A stretch of 64,000 bases of DNA from Acidobacteriaceae bacterium (GTDB lineage Bacteria > Acidobacteriota > Terriglobia > Terriglobales > Acidobacteriaceae): the NCBI GenBank assembly GCA_903642225.1, contig CAHJWI010000009.1:1-64000 (forward strand). The letters are read 5' to 3'. This document shows, in pieces, positions 20,841-29,549 of this stretch. Each line of letters starts with the position of its first letter. Within the stretch, counting starts at the first letter, position 1. The translations under genes and the position numbers were made by a program. The notes below the pieces were generated by a model. That model was not told the origin of the DNA and made no database searches. It saw only the letters and a list, made by a program, of their open reading frames with translations.

Positions 20841-21845
20841 CTATTCCGCAGGCTGGACGACGAGATCGTCGGCGAGGTGGAAGCGAACGAGAGACTCGGC
20901 CGGGATGTCGATGTCGCGGTTGCCTGTGAGGCCGCCGAGCAGGGTTCCGAGGCCGCCACCCGCAAGTCCGCCGAGGACAAGACCGACGCCGCCCGTGGCG
21001 ACTCCGCCGACCAACATGCCCAGGCCTGCGCCACCACCGATGAAGGCTGTGGAGCGTTTCCCTTTGCCCTTTTTCGTGCGGGTAAGGCTGCCGGTCGCGA
21101 TGGGGTAGGTTTTGCCCTGGTAGGCGATTGAGGTGAGGCGCAGACCGAGGTAGGAACGGCCTTTGAAGTGGCCACGGCGATGGGCCTCCGTTACGACGCC
21201 GTTGACGCGGGTGCCGCGGGGCAGAACGGATTTGCCGTTATGAGCCACGGGTTCCGCAAGGGAGCCGGTGAATCGGTCGCCGGCATGGCTGTGTTTGACG
21301 GAGATGGTCTGGTTAATACGGATAGCGACACCGGTGCCGGCGGGGATTGTGACGTCGGTCGGGATCGATGCTGCGGCTGGTACATCCGGGGAGGCCGCAT
21401 GAGATGGGTCGGACGCGGTGGAGGGAGCGGGAGAGGTTGCCGAGGGTTCGAGGAAGGTCGTTGCTTCGCCTGGCGGAACCGGCGCGGCGGTGAGTTGCGC
21501 CGGGCCGGATTTCGGGCCGGCAAAGGTAACGATGTTGCCGGGCGCGGGTCGTGCGCCATTGCTCCAGTCCGGCTGCCCAGCAACGAGCGGGGCTCCGGCG
21601 GGAGTTGTTGTGGTGGTAACGGCAGGCTGCGCTCCGGCCGTCGACGGCGGTTGCACGACCGTGACGGTGGTCTGGCCATCCTTGCTGACGGAGATCACCT
21701 GCTGGGGCTGGCCGGTGCTGAGCGCGTCAGACTTGGCCTGGTCTACCTGTTTGTCGTAGGCGGATCTACAACCGGCAAGCGTGGGCAAGAGCGTCGCCGA
21801 GAGCAGGACAGTTCCCATATAACGGTGAGTCAGGCAGATTCGCAC
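20841..21845 (-). CDS. glycine-zipper lipoprotein, function unknown
   Basis: A 334-residue predicted lipoprotein with lipobox LPTLAGC at about residues 20-26. A Thr/Pro/Ala-rich linker runs to about residue 150. A beta-rich domain follows (IPAGTGVAIRINQTISVKHS, GDRFTGSLAEPV, VLPRGTRVNGVV), of the type seen in conjugal-transfer TrbI-like or BON-adjacent proteins; then comes a glycine-zipper region (GGGAGLGMLVGGVATGG) and a short C-terminal strand. It is probably attached to the outer membrane. The GTG at 21845 has GGAG eight bases upstream and gives a proper signal peptide; an ATG at 21818 is an alternative. It starts 30 bases after pyrC on the same strand and may be co-transcribed with the pyr genes without a clear functional link. 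Confidence 0.65.
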   Translation of the reverse strand: MRICLTHRYMGTVLLSATLLPTLAGCRSAYDKQVDQAKSDALSTGQPQQVISVSKDGQTTVTVVQPPSTAGAQPAVTTTTTPAGAPLVAGQPDWSNGARPAPGNIVTFAGPKSGPAQLTAAPVPPGEATTFLEPSATSPAPSTASDPSHAASPDVPAAASIPTDVTIPAGTGVAIRINQTISVKHSHAGDRFTGSLAEPVAHNGKSVLPRGTRVNGVVTEAHRRGHFKGRSYLGLRLTSIAYQGKTYPIATGSLTRTKKGKGKRSTAFIGGGAGLGMLVGGVATGGVGLVLGGLAGGGLGTLLGGLTGNRDIDIPAESLVRFHLADDLVVQPAE

Positions 21846-21875
21846 AGTGGCAGCTCCATAGAGACAGTGTCAGGG

Positions 21876-23261
21876 TTAGGAGTTTTGCTGAAATTGGACG
21901 CGGCCGGCGGCGACCGTGTAGTGGATGCGACCGAGCATGGGCGCGCCGCTGAAAGGCGTGTTTCGGGAGAGCGAACGGCTGGTGGACGGGTCGTAGGAGA
22001 AAGCTTTGCTGGGGTCGAAGATGACCAGGTCTGCCGGTGCGCCGGTGGCAATGCTGCCCAGGCCAGCAAGTTCACCACCGAAATTGGGCAGGTTGAGCAC
22101 AGTGGCGGGCGAGGACGTGAGCAGGGCAAGTACTTTTCCGAGAGGCATGCCATGGTCCCGGTGAAGGATGCGAAGGGCTGTACCGAGGAGGGTCTCAAGT
22201 CCAGTGATGCCGTTGGGGGCGCGTTCAAACTCCACATTCTTTTCCCACGCGGCGTGAGGTGCGTGGTCGGTGGCAAGGATGTCCACGGTACCGTCAAGGA
22301 CAGCGGCGATACAGCCGTCGCGGTCCTGGGCAGAGCGCAGGGGTGGGTTCATCTTGAAATGAGTGTCGTAGGCGTGGAAGCGTTGTGCGGCATGGGAGCT
22401 TTGAGGGCTTTCGAGGTTCTGGTCGGTGAAGGCGAGGTGGTGGGGTGCGACTTCGCAGGTCACGTGGAGGCCCCGGCGTTTGGCGGAGCGAATGGATTCG
22501 AGCGCCGCGGCGGTGGAGACGTGCTGAACGTGGAGGTGCGGCTTGAGGCGGGTGTCTCGCTCGATCTCTTCGAGCAGACGGATGTCGCGTTCGACGATGC
22601 CCGACTCGGCTGCGATAGGCATGCCGCGGAGGCCGAGGCGGAAGGCGACGGGGCCGTGATTGATGCTCGCGCCAACGGTGAGGCGGGTGTCTTCCGCGTG
22701 CTGGGAGATGGGGAGGCCGAGGCGTGCGGCGGCGGTGAGGGCCTGGCGCATGACATCGTCGTCGAGGATGGGTTTGCCGTCGTCGGTGAAGCCGACCGCA
22801 CCGGCGTTTTGGAGGGCGGCGTAGTCGGTGAGCTCGACGCCCATGCTGCCGACGGTGGCGGCTGGCATACAGAGGACCCGGACGTGCGGGTCGCGGTCTG
22901 TGGATTGGACGAAGCGGAGGAGGTCGACAGAGTCAGTGACCGGCACCGTATTGGGCATGGCGACAACGGTGGTGACGCCGCCTGCTGCTGCGGCTGCGGT
23001 GCCGGTGCTGATGGTTTCCTTGTGTGTCTGGCCGGGTTCGCGCAGGTGCACGTGGGCGTCGATGAGGCCGGGTGCGATGTAGAGACCGGTGCAGTCGATG
23101 ACCTGGGCACCGAGGTCGGCCGCCTGCTGGTCGAGGGCACCCGCGGCACCGGTGTGGATGGTGTGAACGAGGCCGTTGGCGAGGAGGAGTTCGCCTGCGG
23201 TTTGCAGGTTGCGGCTGGGTTGGAGCAGGGTGGCGTTGCGGAGATAGAGGGCTTGGGTCAT
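21876..23261 (-). CDS. pyrC: dihydroorotase
   Basis: Cyclises carbamoyl aspartate to dihydroorotate in pyrimidine synthesis. The protein is 461 residues, a class I amidohydrolase. The metal-binding HxH is His70-x-His72 in GLIDAHVHLREPG, further His residues lie in HAED and VQHVST, and the C-terminal catalytic Asp is in ILATDHAPHA. The ATG at 23261 is preceded by AGGGA and overlaps the TGA of a 26-codon micro-ORF by ATGA. It forms the pyrB-(micro-ORF)-pyrC unit. Confidence 0.94.
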   Translation of the reverse strand: MTQALYLRNATLLQPSRNLQTAGELLLANGLVHTIHTGAAGALDQQAADLGAQVIDCTGLYIAPGLIDAHVHLREPGQTHKETISTGTAAAAAGGVTTVVAMPNTVPVTDSVDLLRFVQSTDRDPHVRVLCMPAATVGSMGVELTDYAALQNAGAVGFTDDGKPILDDDVMRQALTAAARLGLPISQHAEDTRLTVGASINHGPVAFRLGLRGMPIAAESGIVERDIRLLEEIERDTRLKPHLHVQHVSTAAALESIRSAKRRGLHVTCEVAPHHLAFTDQNLESPQSSHAAQRFHAYDTHFKMNPPLRSAQDRDGCIAAVLDGTVDILATDHAPHAAWEKNVEFERAPNGITGLETLLGTALRILHRDHGMPLGKVLALLTSSPATVLNLPNFGGELAGLGSIATGAPADLVIFDPSKAFSYDPSTSRSLSRNTPFSGAPMLGRIHYTVAAGRVQFQQNS

Positions 23262-23380
23262 GACTGGTTCCCTGCCGGGCTTTGAATAAGGGCGCGGTGC
23301 AGGAGGGCCGCGTTGCGCAGGTACATGGCTGTGCTCATGCCGGGCTCCCTGTGTGGATGAGGGCGCGATGGAGGAGGGCC
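23234..23380 (-). repeat. diverged tandem duplication across the pyrB-pyrC junction
   Basis: Reading the minus strand, about 71 bases from 23380 (pyrB 3' end, GGCCCTCCTC, through its ATGA and a pyrC-like start ending CGCAACGC near 23310) recur from about 23309 to 23234 (GGCCCTCCTG through the real pyrC start ending CGCAACGCC). The offset between the two ATGA junctions is 77 bases. The copies differ at roughly a quarter of positions, so the event is not recent. It explains the chimeric micro-ORF. Confidence 0.8.
23258..23338 (-). CDS. 26-codon micro-ORF coupled between pyrB and pyrC
   Basis: The frame encodes MSTAMYLRNAALLHRALI and ends SPAGNQS. Its ATG overlaps the pyrB stop (ATGA at 23338-23335) and its TGA overlaps the pyrC start (ATGA at 23261-23258), so ribosomes could pass through all three frames. 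Its first half resembles the pyrC N-terminus (TQALYLRNATLL) and its second half the pyrB C-terminus (ALLHRALIHTGSPA), as expected from a tandem duplication. Whether the peptide itself does anything is unknown; it may only relay translation. Confidence 0.5.
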   Translation of the reverse strand: MSTAMYLRNAALLHRALIQSPAGNQS

Positions 23381-24291
23381 ATGCGGATGGCGAGGCCGTG
23401 GGTGACCTGGCGCTCGATGCGGGACTGCGGGCCGTCTGCGACGGTGGAGTCGATTTCAAGGCCGCGGACCATGGGACCCGGATGGAGGACGAGAAGGTTG
23501 GGGTAGGGTGCGATGCGGCGGGCATTGAGTTGGTACGCGGCGATATAGGTGGGCAGGTCGATCGAGAGACCGCTGAGGCGTTCGCGCTGGATGCGGAGCA
23601 TCATGACAGCGTCGGCATGCTGGAGGGCCGTGTCGAAGTCACGCTCGATTTCAAGGTGAGGTGCGAGGGTCAGCGCGTCTTCGGGGAGCAGGGCTTCGGG
23701 GCCGCAGAGAAGGACCCGTGCGCCGAGGCGGGGGAGGAGCATGGAATTGGAACGGGCAACGCGGGAGTGGCGAATGTCGCCGGTGATGACGATGGTTTTG
23801 CCGGCTAGTGTGGTTTCGCTGATGTCGCTGGAGAGGTTCCAGTGTTCGAGAAGTGTGCGGAGGTCGAGCAGGGCCTGAGAGGGATGCTGGTGCATGCCGT
23901 CGCCAGCGTTGAGGACGGGGAGGCCCGTGGAGCGTTGGAGGAGGTCTGGAGCGCCGCTGTAGTTGGAGCGGAGGATGATGCACTCCGCGCCGAGGGCGCG
24001 CAGGGTGAGGCCGGTGTCGTGCAGGCTTTCGCCTTTTTCAATGGAGGAGCTTTTGTCGCTGACGAGGGTGGTCATGGCACCGAGGGACTTTGCGGCGAGT
24101 TCGAAGGAGGTACGGGTGCGGGTGCTGCTCTCATAGAAGAGGAGGGCAACGCGGCGGCCATCGAGGCGCCGGATGCGGGTGCCGTGAGGCTCGGCTTCAA
24201 GTTGGGATGCGAGGGCGAGGATGCTGTTGACTTCAAGCAATGATAAGTCGGCGATGGAGAGGAGGCCGAGCGATGTGGAGGTGGAGCTCAT
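23335..24291 (-). CDS. pyrB: aspartate carbamoyltransferase catalytic chain
   Basis: Condenses carbamoyl phosphate and aspartate in pyrimidine synthesis. The 318-residue protein has the carbamoyl-phosphate-binding STRTRTSFE (about 56-64), KGESLHDT, HPSQALLDL and the aspartate-binding VLHPGPMVRGLE. These are PyrB rather than ornithine transcarbamylase features. The ATG at 24291 gives the normal N-terminus; the frame is open for 35 further codons upstream without family similarity. No pyrI regulatory-chain gene is adjacent. Its stop overlaps the start of a micro-ORF that leads into pyrC. Confidence 0.94.
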   Translation of the reverse strand: MSSTSTSLGLLSIADLSLLEVNSILALASQLEAEPHGTRIRRLDGRRVALLFYESSTRTRTSFELAAKSLGAMTTLVSDKSSSIEKGESLHDTGLTLRALGAECIILRSNYSGAPDLLQRSTGLPVLNAGDGMHQHPSQALLDLRTLLEHWNLSSDISETTLAGKTIVITGDIRHSRVARSNSMLLPRLGARVLLCGPEALLPEDALTLAPHLEIERDFDTALQHADAVMMLRIQRERLSGLSIDLPTYIAAYQLNARRIAPYPNLLVLHPGPMVRGLEIDSTVADGPQSRIERQVTHGLAIRMALLHRALIHTGSPA

Positions 24292-24445
24292 GGCTCTTCG
24301 GATTGTAAGGGGGTTGCAGGAAGTTTGTGGGTCTAGTTCGGATTTGGGATGGTTCGTGGCAAAGTGGGTACCGCCGTGTGGAAATTGACGCGTCATGTGG
24401 CGGCGGATGCGAGACGATTAGCGCCAGCAGGAGGGTCCGGCAGTG

Positions 24446-24673
24446 ATGGAGTGCATTGCTTTTGAAGTGACACGGAGCGAGGACGACTCGGTGCGGCTGG
24501 GCGTGGCGGAGCCTGCGGCGCTGCGGCTGGCCGAGCCCGTGTTCGCAAATGTGCCAGCGCTGGAGCGGGCGTTGCGGCGGGTGGGTTTGCCGGGGGAGCT
24601 GGCGCTGGGTTGCGGGCGGACCGCGCCGGTGGTGGTGAGTTTTGTGCAGTTGTCGCGGTTGGGGTTTTTGTAG
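24446..24673 (+). CDS. hypothetical 75-residue protein
   Basis: A small soluble-looking protein (MECIAFEVTRSEDD..., later LERALRRVGLPGELALGCG) with no membrane segment and no family I recognise. The ATG at 24446 has GGAGGG at a suitable distance; GTG at 24443 is directly before it. It lies 28 bases upstream of the DUF3455 gene on the same strand. It could be real because of the strong ribosome binding site, but there is no other support. Confidence 0.5.
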   Translation: MECIAFEVTRSEDDSVRLGVAEPAALRLAEPVFANVPALERALRRVGLPGELALGCGRTAPVVVSFVQLSRLGFL

Positions 24674-24701
24674 GGCTGGTGTCGGCGACTATGCTTTGGG
24701 C

Positions 24702-25175
24702 ATGGTGATCTTCGGGCGTGTTTTGATGACGGTTTTGAGTAGTGGACTGTGCCTAGGTGCGGCGGCGCAGGAGGTGGCGCGGCCGGGGACTACGGCGATT
24801 GGGATTGGGGTGCAAATTTATACGTGTGGCGAGGGTGGAAAGCTGTTGCTGACGGGGCCGGAGGCGACGCTGTATGTGGGGCGCGACAAGGTAGGGGAGC
24901 ACAGTGCAGGGCCGCAGTGGACGTGGATGGATGGAAGCGCGGTGACGGGCAAGGTGGTGAAGTCTACGCCTTCGAGTGAGCCGGAGAAGAATGTTCCGTG
25001 GCTGGAGCTGACGGCGACGGCGGTGCCGGGGGCTTCGAGTGGTGTGCTTTCCGGCGTGACGCGGGTTACGCGGACGGAGACGCAGGGTGGCGTGGTGGCG
25101 AATTCGGCGTGCGAGGTGAAGGGCGAGACGCTGCGGGTGCCTTATGCGGCGACTTATATGTTTTTTGTGAAATGA
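24702..25175 (+). CDS. DUF3455 family exported protein
   Basis: A 157-residue protein with a signal peptide (about residues 1-22). The DUF3455 pattern is visible: GVQIYTC, then LLTGPEATLYV, GEHSAGPQWTWMDGSAVTGK, VPWLELTA, VTRVTRTETQGGV and the final VPYAATYMFFVK. The family is found in bacteria and fungi and has no established function. The frame extends upstream to 24642, but the ATG at 24702 gives the signal peptide. It is followed directly by a decayed DUF418 gene. Confidence 0.85.
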   Translation: MVIFGRVLMTVLSSGLCLGAAAQEVARPGTTAIGIGVQIYTCGEGGKLLLTGPEATLYVGRDKVGEHSAGPQWTWMDGSAVTGKVVKSTPSSEPEKNVPWLELTATAVPGASSGVLSGVTRVTRTETQGGVVANSACEVKGETLRVPYAATYMFFVK

Positions 25176-25229
25176 CACCAATGCCGTGTGGCTACCGATG
25201 TATCGCTCTGCGCGGATTCTCACTGATTG

Positions 25230-26049
25230 GCATCTTGTGATGAACATCTGCGACTTTGCCTACGGCAGTGCAAACTACACTGTTCCGCTCAGCAGGATTG
25301 AAGCCTGTCTTCAACGGGCCGCACACGGTGGCGAACACGGTGCTGTGGTTTGCGCGATGGATCCTGGCGGAGGCACGATGCGCGGCCTGTTCAGCATGCT
25401 CTTTGGCGCGGGTGTGATCCTGCTGCTGGCGCGCGGAGAGGCGCGATGCAGGTTTGCGCGCGGCGCGCAACATGTGGCTGGTGCTGTTTAACAAGCTGCA
25501 CGCATACCTCATGTGAGATGGGGACAAACGGTTTATTACGGTGTCGCAGGGCTGGTATCTGCTGCCCTTCCGCACGGCGCGAATGAAGTCGACTGATGTG
25601 GACAGTTGGTGTGCTGCTCTTTGTGAATGCCCTGCTGATGTTTGGCGGGCAGTACGCGGGCTCGTTGAAGGGCAGGCAGGCCGCGGTTGAGGCCAATGCA
25701 AAGCTGGCGCGACGTCAACTGTTGACGGACGACGAAGTGACTAGCTGAAGACTTGGAGCAAGGCACAGGAGGGCTGGCGGCAGAGTGCGGAGAAGAAGAA
25801 GGACGACATTCATGCCATGCAGGGCGGCTACCTGGACGTGCAGGGGCCAACGCTGGCGGGGTACTACAAGGTGTATGACGCAGTAGCAGCAATGTGGGTG
25901 TTCAACATGCTGTTCTCGACATTGTGGCTAAATGCTTTCTAATTGGGGCCGGTGGAGTGGTGCTGGCGATCGCTTAGATATTGGTGGAAGAGGCAGCCGA
26001 TGCGGCGGGGGAGTTAGCAGGCATGATTGTGGCCTTCGCAGAGCCTTAA
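25230..26049 (+). pseudogene. decayed DUF418-type membrane protein gene
   Basis: Pieces of a DUF418-like polytopic membrane protein appear in order in all three plus-strand frames: NICDFAYGSANYTVPLS, then FNGPHTVANTVLWFARWILA, then MRGLFSMLFGAGVILLLARG, then RNMWLVLFNKLHAYLM (followed by TGA where Trp is expected), then MWTVGVLLFVNALLMFGGQY, then YYKVYDAVAAMWVFNMLFST, then FLIGAGGVVLAIA with a stop. At least four frameshifts and two or three in-frame stops separate them. The C-terminal DUF418 domain itself is missing. It is clearly non-functional and of moderate age, since many codons are still recognisable. Confidence 0.8.
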
Positions 26050-26063
26050 GTTAGCCCGTAGTA

Positions 26064-26100
26064 ACAAAGACGGCTCCATCCTTGTAGATGGAGCCGTTAC
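26064..26100 (-). terminator. Rho-independent terminator of TonB receptor 2
   Basis: An 11-bp stem (ACGGCTCCATC paired with GATGGAGCCGT; plus-strand arms 26070-26080 and 26087-26097) with a 6-base loop is followed on the minus strand by CTTTGTTACT. It lies 26 bases after the receptor stop at 26123. Confidence 0.85.
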
Positions 26101-26122
26101 TGCTTGCGGACTATGTGACGAG

Positions 26123-29100
26123 TTAGAACTCGAAGCGCAAGGCGAGCTGAGCCTGGCGAGGATCGCCGACACCGACACGGAGGAAGCCGCTGAAGTCGAA
26201 GAGCGCCGGCGAACTGAGCGGGTTGAGGTTGTTGCGGTTGTTGAAGGTGTTGAAGAGTTCCACGCGCGGGACCAGGGCGTACTTGTCGCCGAAGTGGAAT
26301 GGCCGAGCTACACCGAAGTCAGTGACGAAGAAGGCGTTGTCTTTGCGCAGGTGGTTGCGTCCGCAGTCGATGCCGTTCACGAAACGGGTTGCCGAGTTCT
26401 GGAAGCTGCACGGTGCACCCGTGCCATCGCCTGCGGAGTTGTCGGTCTGCGGCTCAGCGGTATGCGCCTGAATGCGTACGTTCCAACGAAACTTGCCAGG
26501 CAAATCGCCTAGACCGTAGGCGTTGAATTTGTGGCGTTCATCGCGGTCCGACAGCGAATACTCTGAGCCGAGATCATAGAAGTTGGCATAGCGAAAGGTA
26601 AATGGATCGCGCTCGTTGGAGTCATCATCACGGTCCACGGAGTAGGTGTACTGGGCGTCGAATTGATAGTGCTTCGCAAAGCGCTTGCGCACGCCGACGG
26701 TGAGGCCACGGTAGAGAGACTTGGAGTTGCTGATGGTGTCGGTGATGTCGCCCAGGTTCTGGAAGGGTTTATCGCCGGAGTAGCTGACCGTATCGGAGCT
26801 GACCGCAGGAACGACAGTGGGTCCGACATTGGGATTGGTGAAGCGGGTGAGGTAGACGCCCTTGGAGTCGTTGAAATCGGCGAACAGGACGTAGTTGGGG
26901 CTGACCTGCTGCTCGAAGCCGACGTCGTAGGAGTAGATGCGGGGGTTGTGGTAGTTACGGTCGAACACCGTGACGCCGGGCTGGAAGGGGAAGTCTCCGT
27001 CGGGCGTGGGTGTGACTTGCAGGGTGCCGGCGTAGGTCGGGTTACCGTAGCCGCTGAATTGAGTCACTGTTTGCTGCTGTGCGCCGTTGGTGGTGATGGC
27101 ACCCACCTGGGTCAGACCATTCTGGCGCGCGTTGAAGATGCCTGCGCTGGCGCGCAAGACGGTGCGGCCATTTCCCTTGATGTCGTAGTTGAAGCCGACG
27201 CGCGGCTGGAACTGCTTGTACTGGTTGGGCAGGTAGCCGGTCGAGGGAAAGCGCGGGTCGCTGAGATTGCTGCCGTATGCCGTGAGCGATGGGGCGATGG
27301 CGGGCTGCGGAAAGACCTGTGCCTCCCAGCGCAAGCCATAGTTGAGTGTGAAGCGTGGCGAGACCTGCCAGGTGTCCTGGGCGTAGACTGCCGGTTCTTT
27401 ATTGGAGAAGTTGGAGTAGCCGGCCTGCTGCACGGTGACGCCGGGACGAACGCCGAGGTCCTGCAGGTAGAGGAAGAGCGGACTGAAGCCGTTGGGGCAA
27501 GCTTGCGCGAAAACGTTGTTGCCGCATTCCAGCACGTTGGGGCCGAAGGCGGAACCCTGGCTCGCGGGTGTGGCGTAATGCAGAAAGCCGACAGTGTCGC
27601 CAAAGATGTAGCGGCCCAGCGCGAAGCCGTCGAAGACCTGAACGTTGTGGCTGTAGAGGAACTCCGCTCCTACCTTGATGGTGTGTTTGCGAACGGTGGT
27701 GGTGTAGTTGTCTTTGAAGTCGAGATGGTAGAAGGTCTCGTTCGATCCGGGCCCGAGAAAGAAGGGCTGGCCGAAGCGGAATGACGGTGCAAAGCCTATG
27801 CCCGTGTCTGGCACTGCAGAGGAGTTAATGGGAGAACGCGGCCGAGTTTCATACCCGTAAGTAATGTGCGCCTCGTTTAATTTATGGTCGTTGATGGTGG
27901 TGATCAGGTTGCCGTTGAGGGTGCTGATATCCGCCGGGCCCTCTGTGCCGTTGGCCGAGGTACCGTAACTGGCGACATCGAAGGTTTGGTTGGGGTTGTT
28001 GGAATAATCGAAGTTATAGGACACGTAGAGCAGGCTTTTCGGGGTGATGTTGTAGTCGACCCGGCCGAAGAACGCGCCATTGTGAACCACATGATCAACC
28101 GGCGCACCCTCGTCTGTGCTGTAGTTTGTCTTATAAAAGTTGACGAGCACCTGGCGCTGACAATCGCCACTGTTCTCGATCTGGGTGTCGGTAATGTTCG
28201 AGCCGAACACCGGGTTGGTGACAGAGCATGGTGTGCCGAAGACGTTGGTGTTGCTCTGGCTAAGGTTGGGGCGCAGCAGGTTTTCGTTGATCCCTTCTGC
28301 GGCACCAAAGTAGAAAAGCTTGTCCTTGATGATCGATCCGCCAATGGATCCACCGAACTGTTCGCGGTGAAAATTTGTAAGTGGCTGTCCGTCAGATGTA
28401 TTGGCGGTAAGTGCCTGCAGGCGCTGGTAGTAGAACAGGCTGCCATGCGTGCTATTGGTGCCGCTTTTCGTAATGACGTTAACCACGCCGCCGGCGGTGC
28501 GGCCGAACTCTGCGTTGGCGCCGCTGGCGACCACCTGGAACTCACGAACAGCTTCAAGCGTGATATCGACCGCGGCGCGCTGGCCACCGCTCTGCTCGCC
28601 GAAAAAACCGTTGTTGTAGTCGCCACCGTCGAGCGAAATGTTATTGAAGACGCCACGCTGACCGTTGATGTTGATCTCGTCTCCGTCAGGGCCCTGCACG
28701 ATGCTCACGCCGGGGGTAAGGGTGAGCAGGTCTTCGAACTTGCGTCCCAGCACCGGCGTGGTCGCGATGGTCGCTTCGTTCAGTGTCGTGGTCGCTGCTG
28801 TTGTGGTGATGTCGATCAAGGGGACGTCAGTCACAACCACCGTTTCACCCGCCGCACTGACCGGCAGCGAGGGCTTGAGCGAGATGGTGAGGCCGACGGT
28901 AAGCGTCAGGTTTTCCTGCACGGTGGTGGCAAAGCCCGGCTTGCTGATCTTGACCACATAACGGCCCGGCTTGAGGGACGGAAACTCAAAGTGGCCGGTG
29001 CGGTCTGTGGTGGAGGTCGACACCGTCTGGGTGGCGACTTCATCGGCCTCAACGGTGGCATCTGGAATGTAGGCGCCGCTGGAGTCGCTTACCTCGCCCT

Positions 29101-29200
29101 GGATACGGCCGTTTTGAGTTTGCACCTGCGCACTGACGGTTGCGGCGGCAAGGGTGGCGATAAGGGACAGAGTACCTACGGTAAACCTGTTTGAAGCCAT
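26123..29200 (-). CDS. TonB-dependent receptor, Oar-like, with carboxypeptidase-regulatory domain
   Basis: A 1025-residue outer-membrane receptor. A signal peptide (residues 1-24, ending AATVSAQ) precedes the carboxypeptidase-regulatory-like domain (GRIQGEVSDSSGAYIPDATV ... FPSLKPGRYVVKISKPGF). The plug follows (PVLGRKFEDLLTLTPGVSI, GGVVNVITKSGTNSTHGSLF) and the barrel ends in ALRFEF. The ATG has a strong AAGGAGAG site. It is about 120 residues shorter than the receptor at 1452-4895 and differs in sequence, so it is a separate lineage rather than a recent duplicate. It is divergent from the secreted subtilisin-like protease, a pairing that might reflect uptake of its products, but that is speculation. 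Confidence 0.9.
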   Translation of the reverse strand: MASNRFTVGTLSLIATLAAATVSAQVQTQNGRIQGEVSDSSGAYIPDATVEADEVATQTVSTSTTDRTGHFEFPSLKPGRYVVKISKPGFATTVQENLTLTVGLTISLKPSLPVSAAGETVVVTDVPLIDITTTAATTTLNEATIATTPVLGRKFEDLLTLTPGVSIVQGPDGDEININGQRGVFNNISLDGGDYNNGFFGEQSGGQRAAVDITLEAVREFQVVASGANAEFGRTAGGVVNVITKSGTNSTHGSLFYYQRLQALTANTSDGQPLTNFHREQFGGSIGGSIIKDKLFYFGAAEGINENLLRPNLSQSNTNVFGTPCSVTNPVFGSNITDTQIENSGDCQRQVLVNFYKTNYSTDEGAPVDHVVHNGAFFGRVDYNITPKSLLYVSYNFDYSNNPNQTFDVASYGTSANGTEGPADISTLNGNLITTINDHKLNEAHITYGYETRPRSPINSSAVPDTGIGFAPSFRFGQPFFLGPGSNETFYHLDFKDNYTTTVRKHTIKVGAEFLYSHNVQVFDGFALGRYIFGDTVGFLHYATPASQGSAFGPNVLECGNNVFAQACPNGFSPLFLYLQDLGVRPGVTVQQAGYSNFSNKEPAVYAQDTWQVSPRFTLNYGLRWEAQVFPQPAIAPSLTAYGSNLSDPRFPSTGYLPNQYKQFQPRVGFNYDIKGNGRTVLRASAGIFNARQNGLTQVGAITTNGAQQQTVTQFSGYGNPTYAGTLQVTPTPDGDFPFQPGVTVFDRNYHNPRIYSYDVGFEQQVSPNYVLFADFNDSKGVYLTRFTNPNVGPTVVPAVSSDTVSYSGDKPFQNLGDITDTISNSKSLYRGLTVGVRKRFAKHYQFDAQYTYSVDRDDDSNERDPFTFRYANFYDLGSEYSLSDRDERHKFNAYGLGDLPGKFRWNVRIQAHTAEPQTDNSAGDGTGAPCSFQNSATRFVNGIDCGRNHLRKDNAFFVTDFGVARPFHFGDKYALVPRVELFNTFNNRNNLNPLSSPALFDFSGFLRVGVGDPRQAQLALRFEF

Positions 29201-29549
29201 ACTCTCCTTGTGCTGGCGGGAGATGCCAGTGGTAAGACCTGGATGCTGTCACAGCCGGGTACAACGCAATTTGCGTTTCTAAGCGGCTGTGCAAACCAGT
29301 TGGTCAATGCCGGGTGGGTCTGAATGTTTGCTGGGTGATGACTGAAAATAACACGCCATGGATAGCGATCAACACCGCATCGGCAAAAATCGATATTGGT
29401 TCGGACATTCGGCATGCAGGGCTCGACAGCCGGCTAGCTGGAGCAGAACGTGCGGACGCCTGCTGATTTGCGTTGCAATTTACATTGCAGTATCGAAAGA
29501 TTGCGTGACGGCAGTTGCTGAGCCGTTCCTGACGCATCGGGAGACAAGC
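29201..29549. other. divergent promoter region, TonB receptor 2 / subtilisin-like protease
   Basis: This 349-base non-coding stretch should contain both promoters. On the protease side, TTGCGT at about 29469 and TATCGA about 17 bases downstream are weak -35/-10 candidates. They overlap an inverted repeat TGCAA-N6-TTGCA at 29474-29489 that could be an operator. I see no RNA gene or mobile element. Confidence 0.35.

Noticed and set aside
27884-29194. A 436-codon plus-strand frame opposite TonB receptor 2.
   Set aside because: Antisense shadow; no signal, domain or ribosome binding site.
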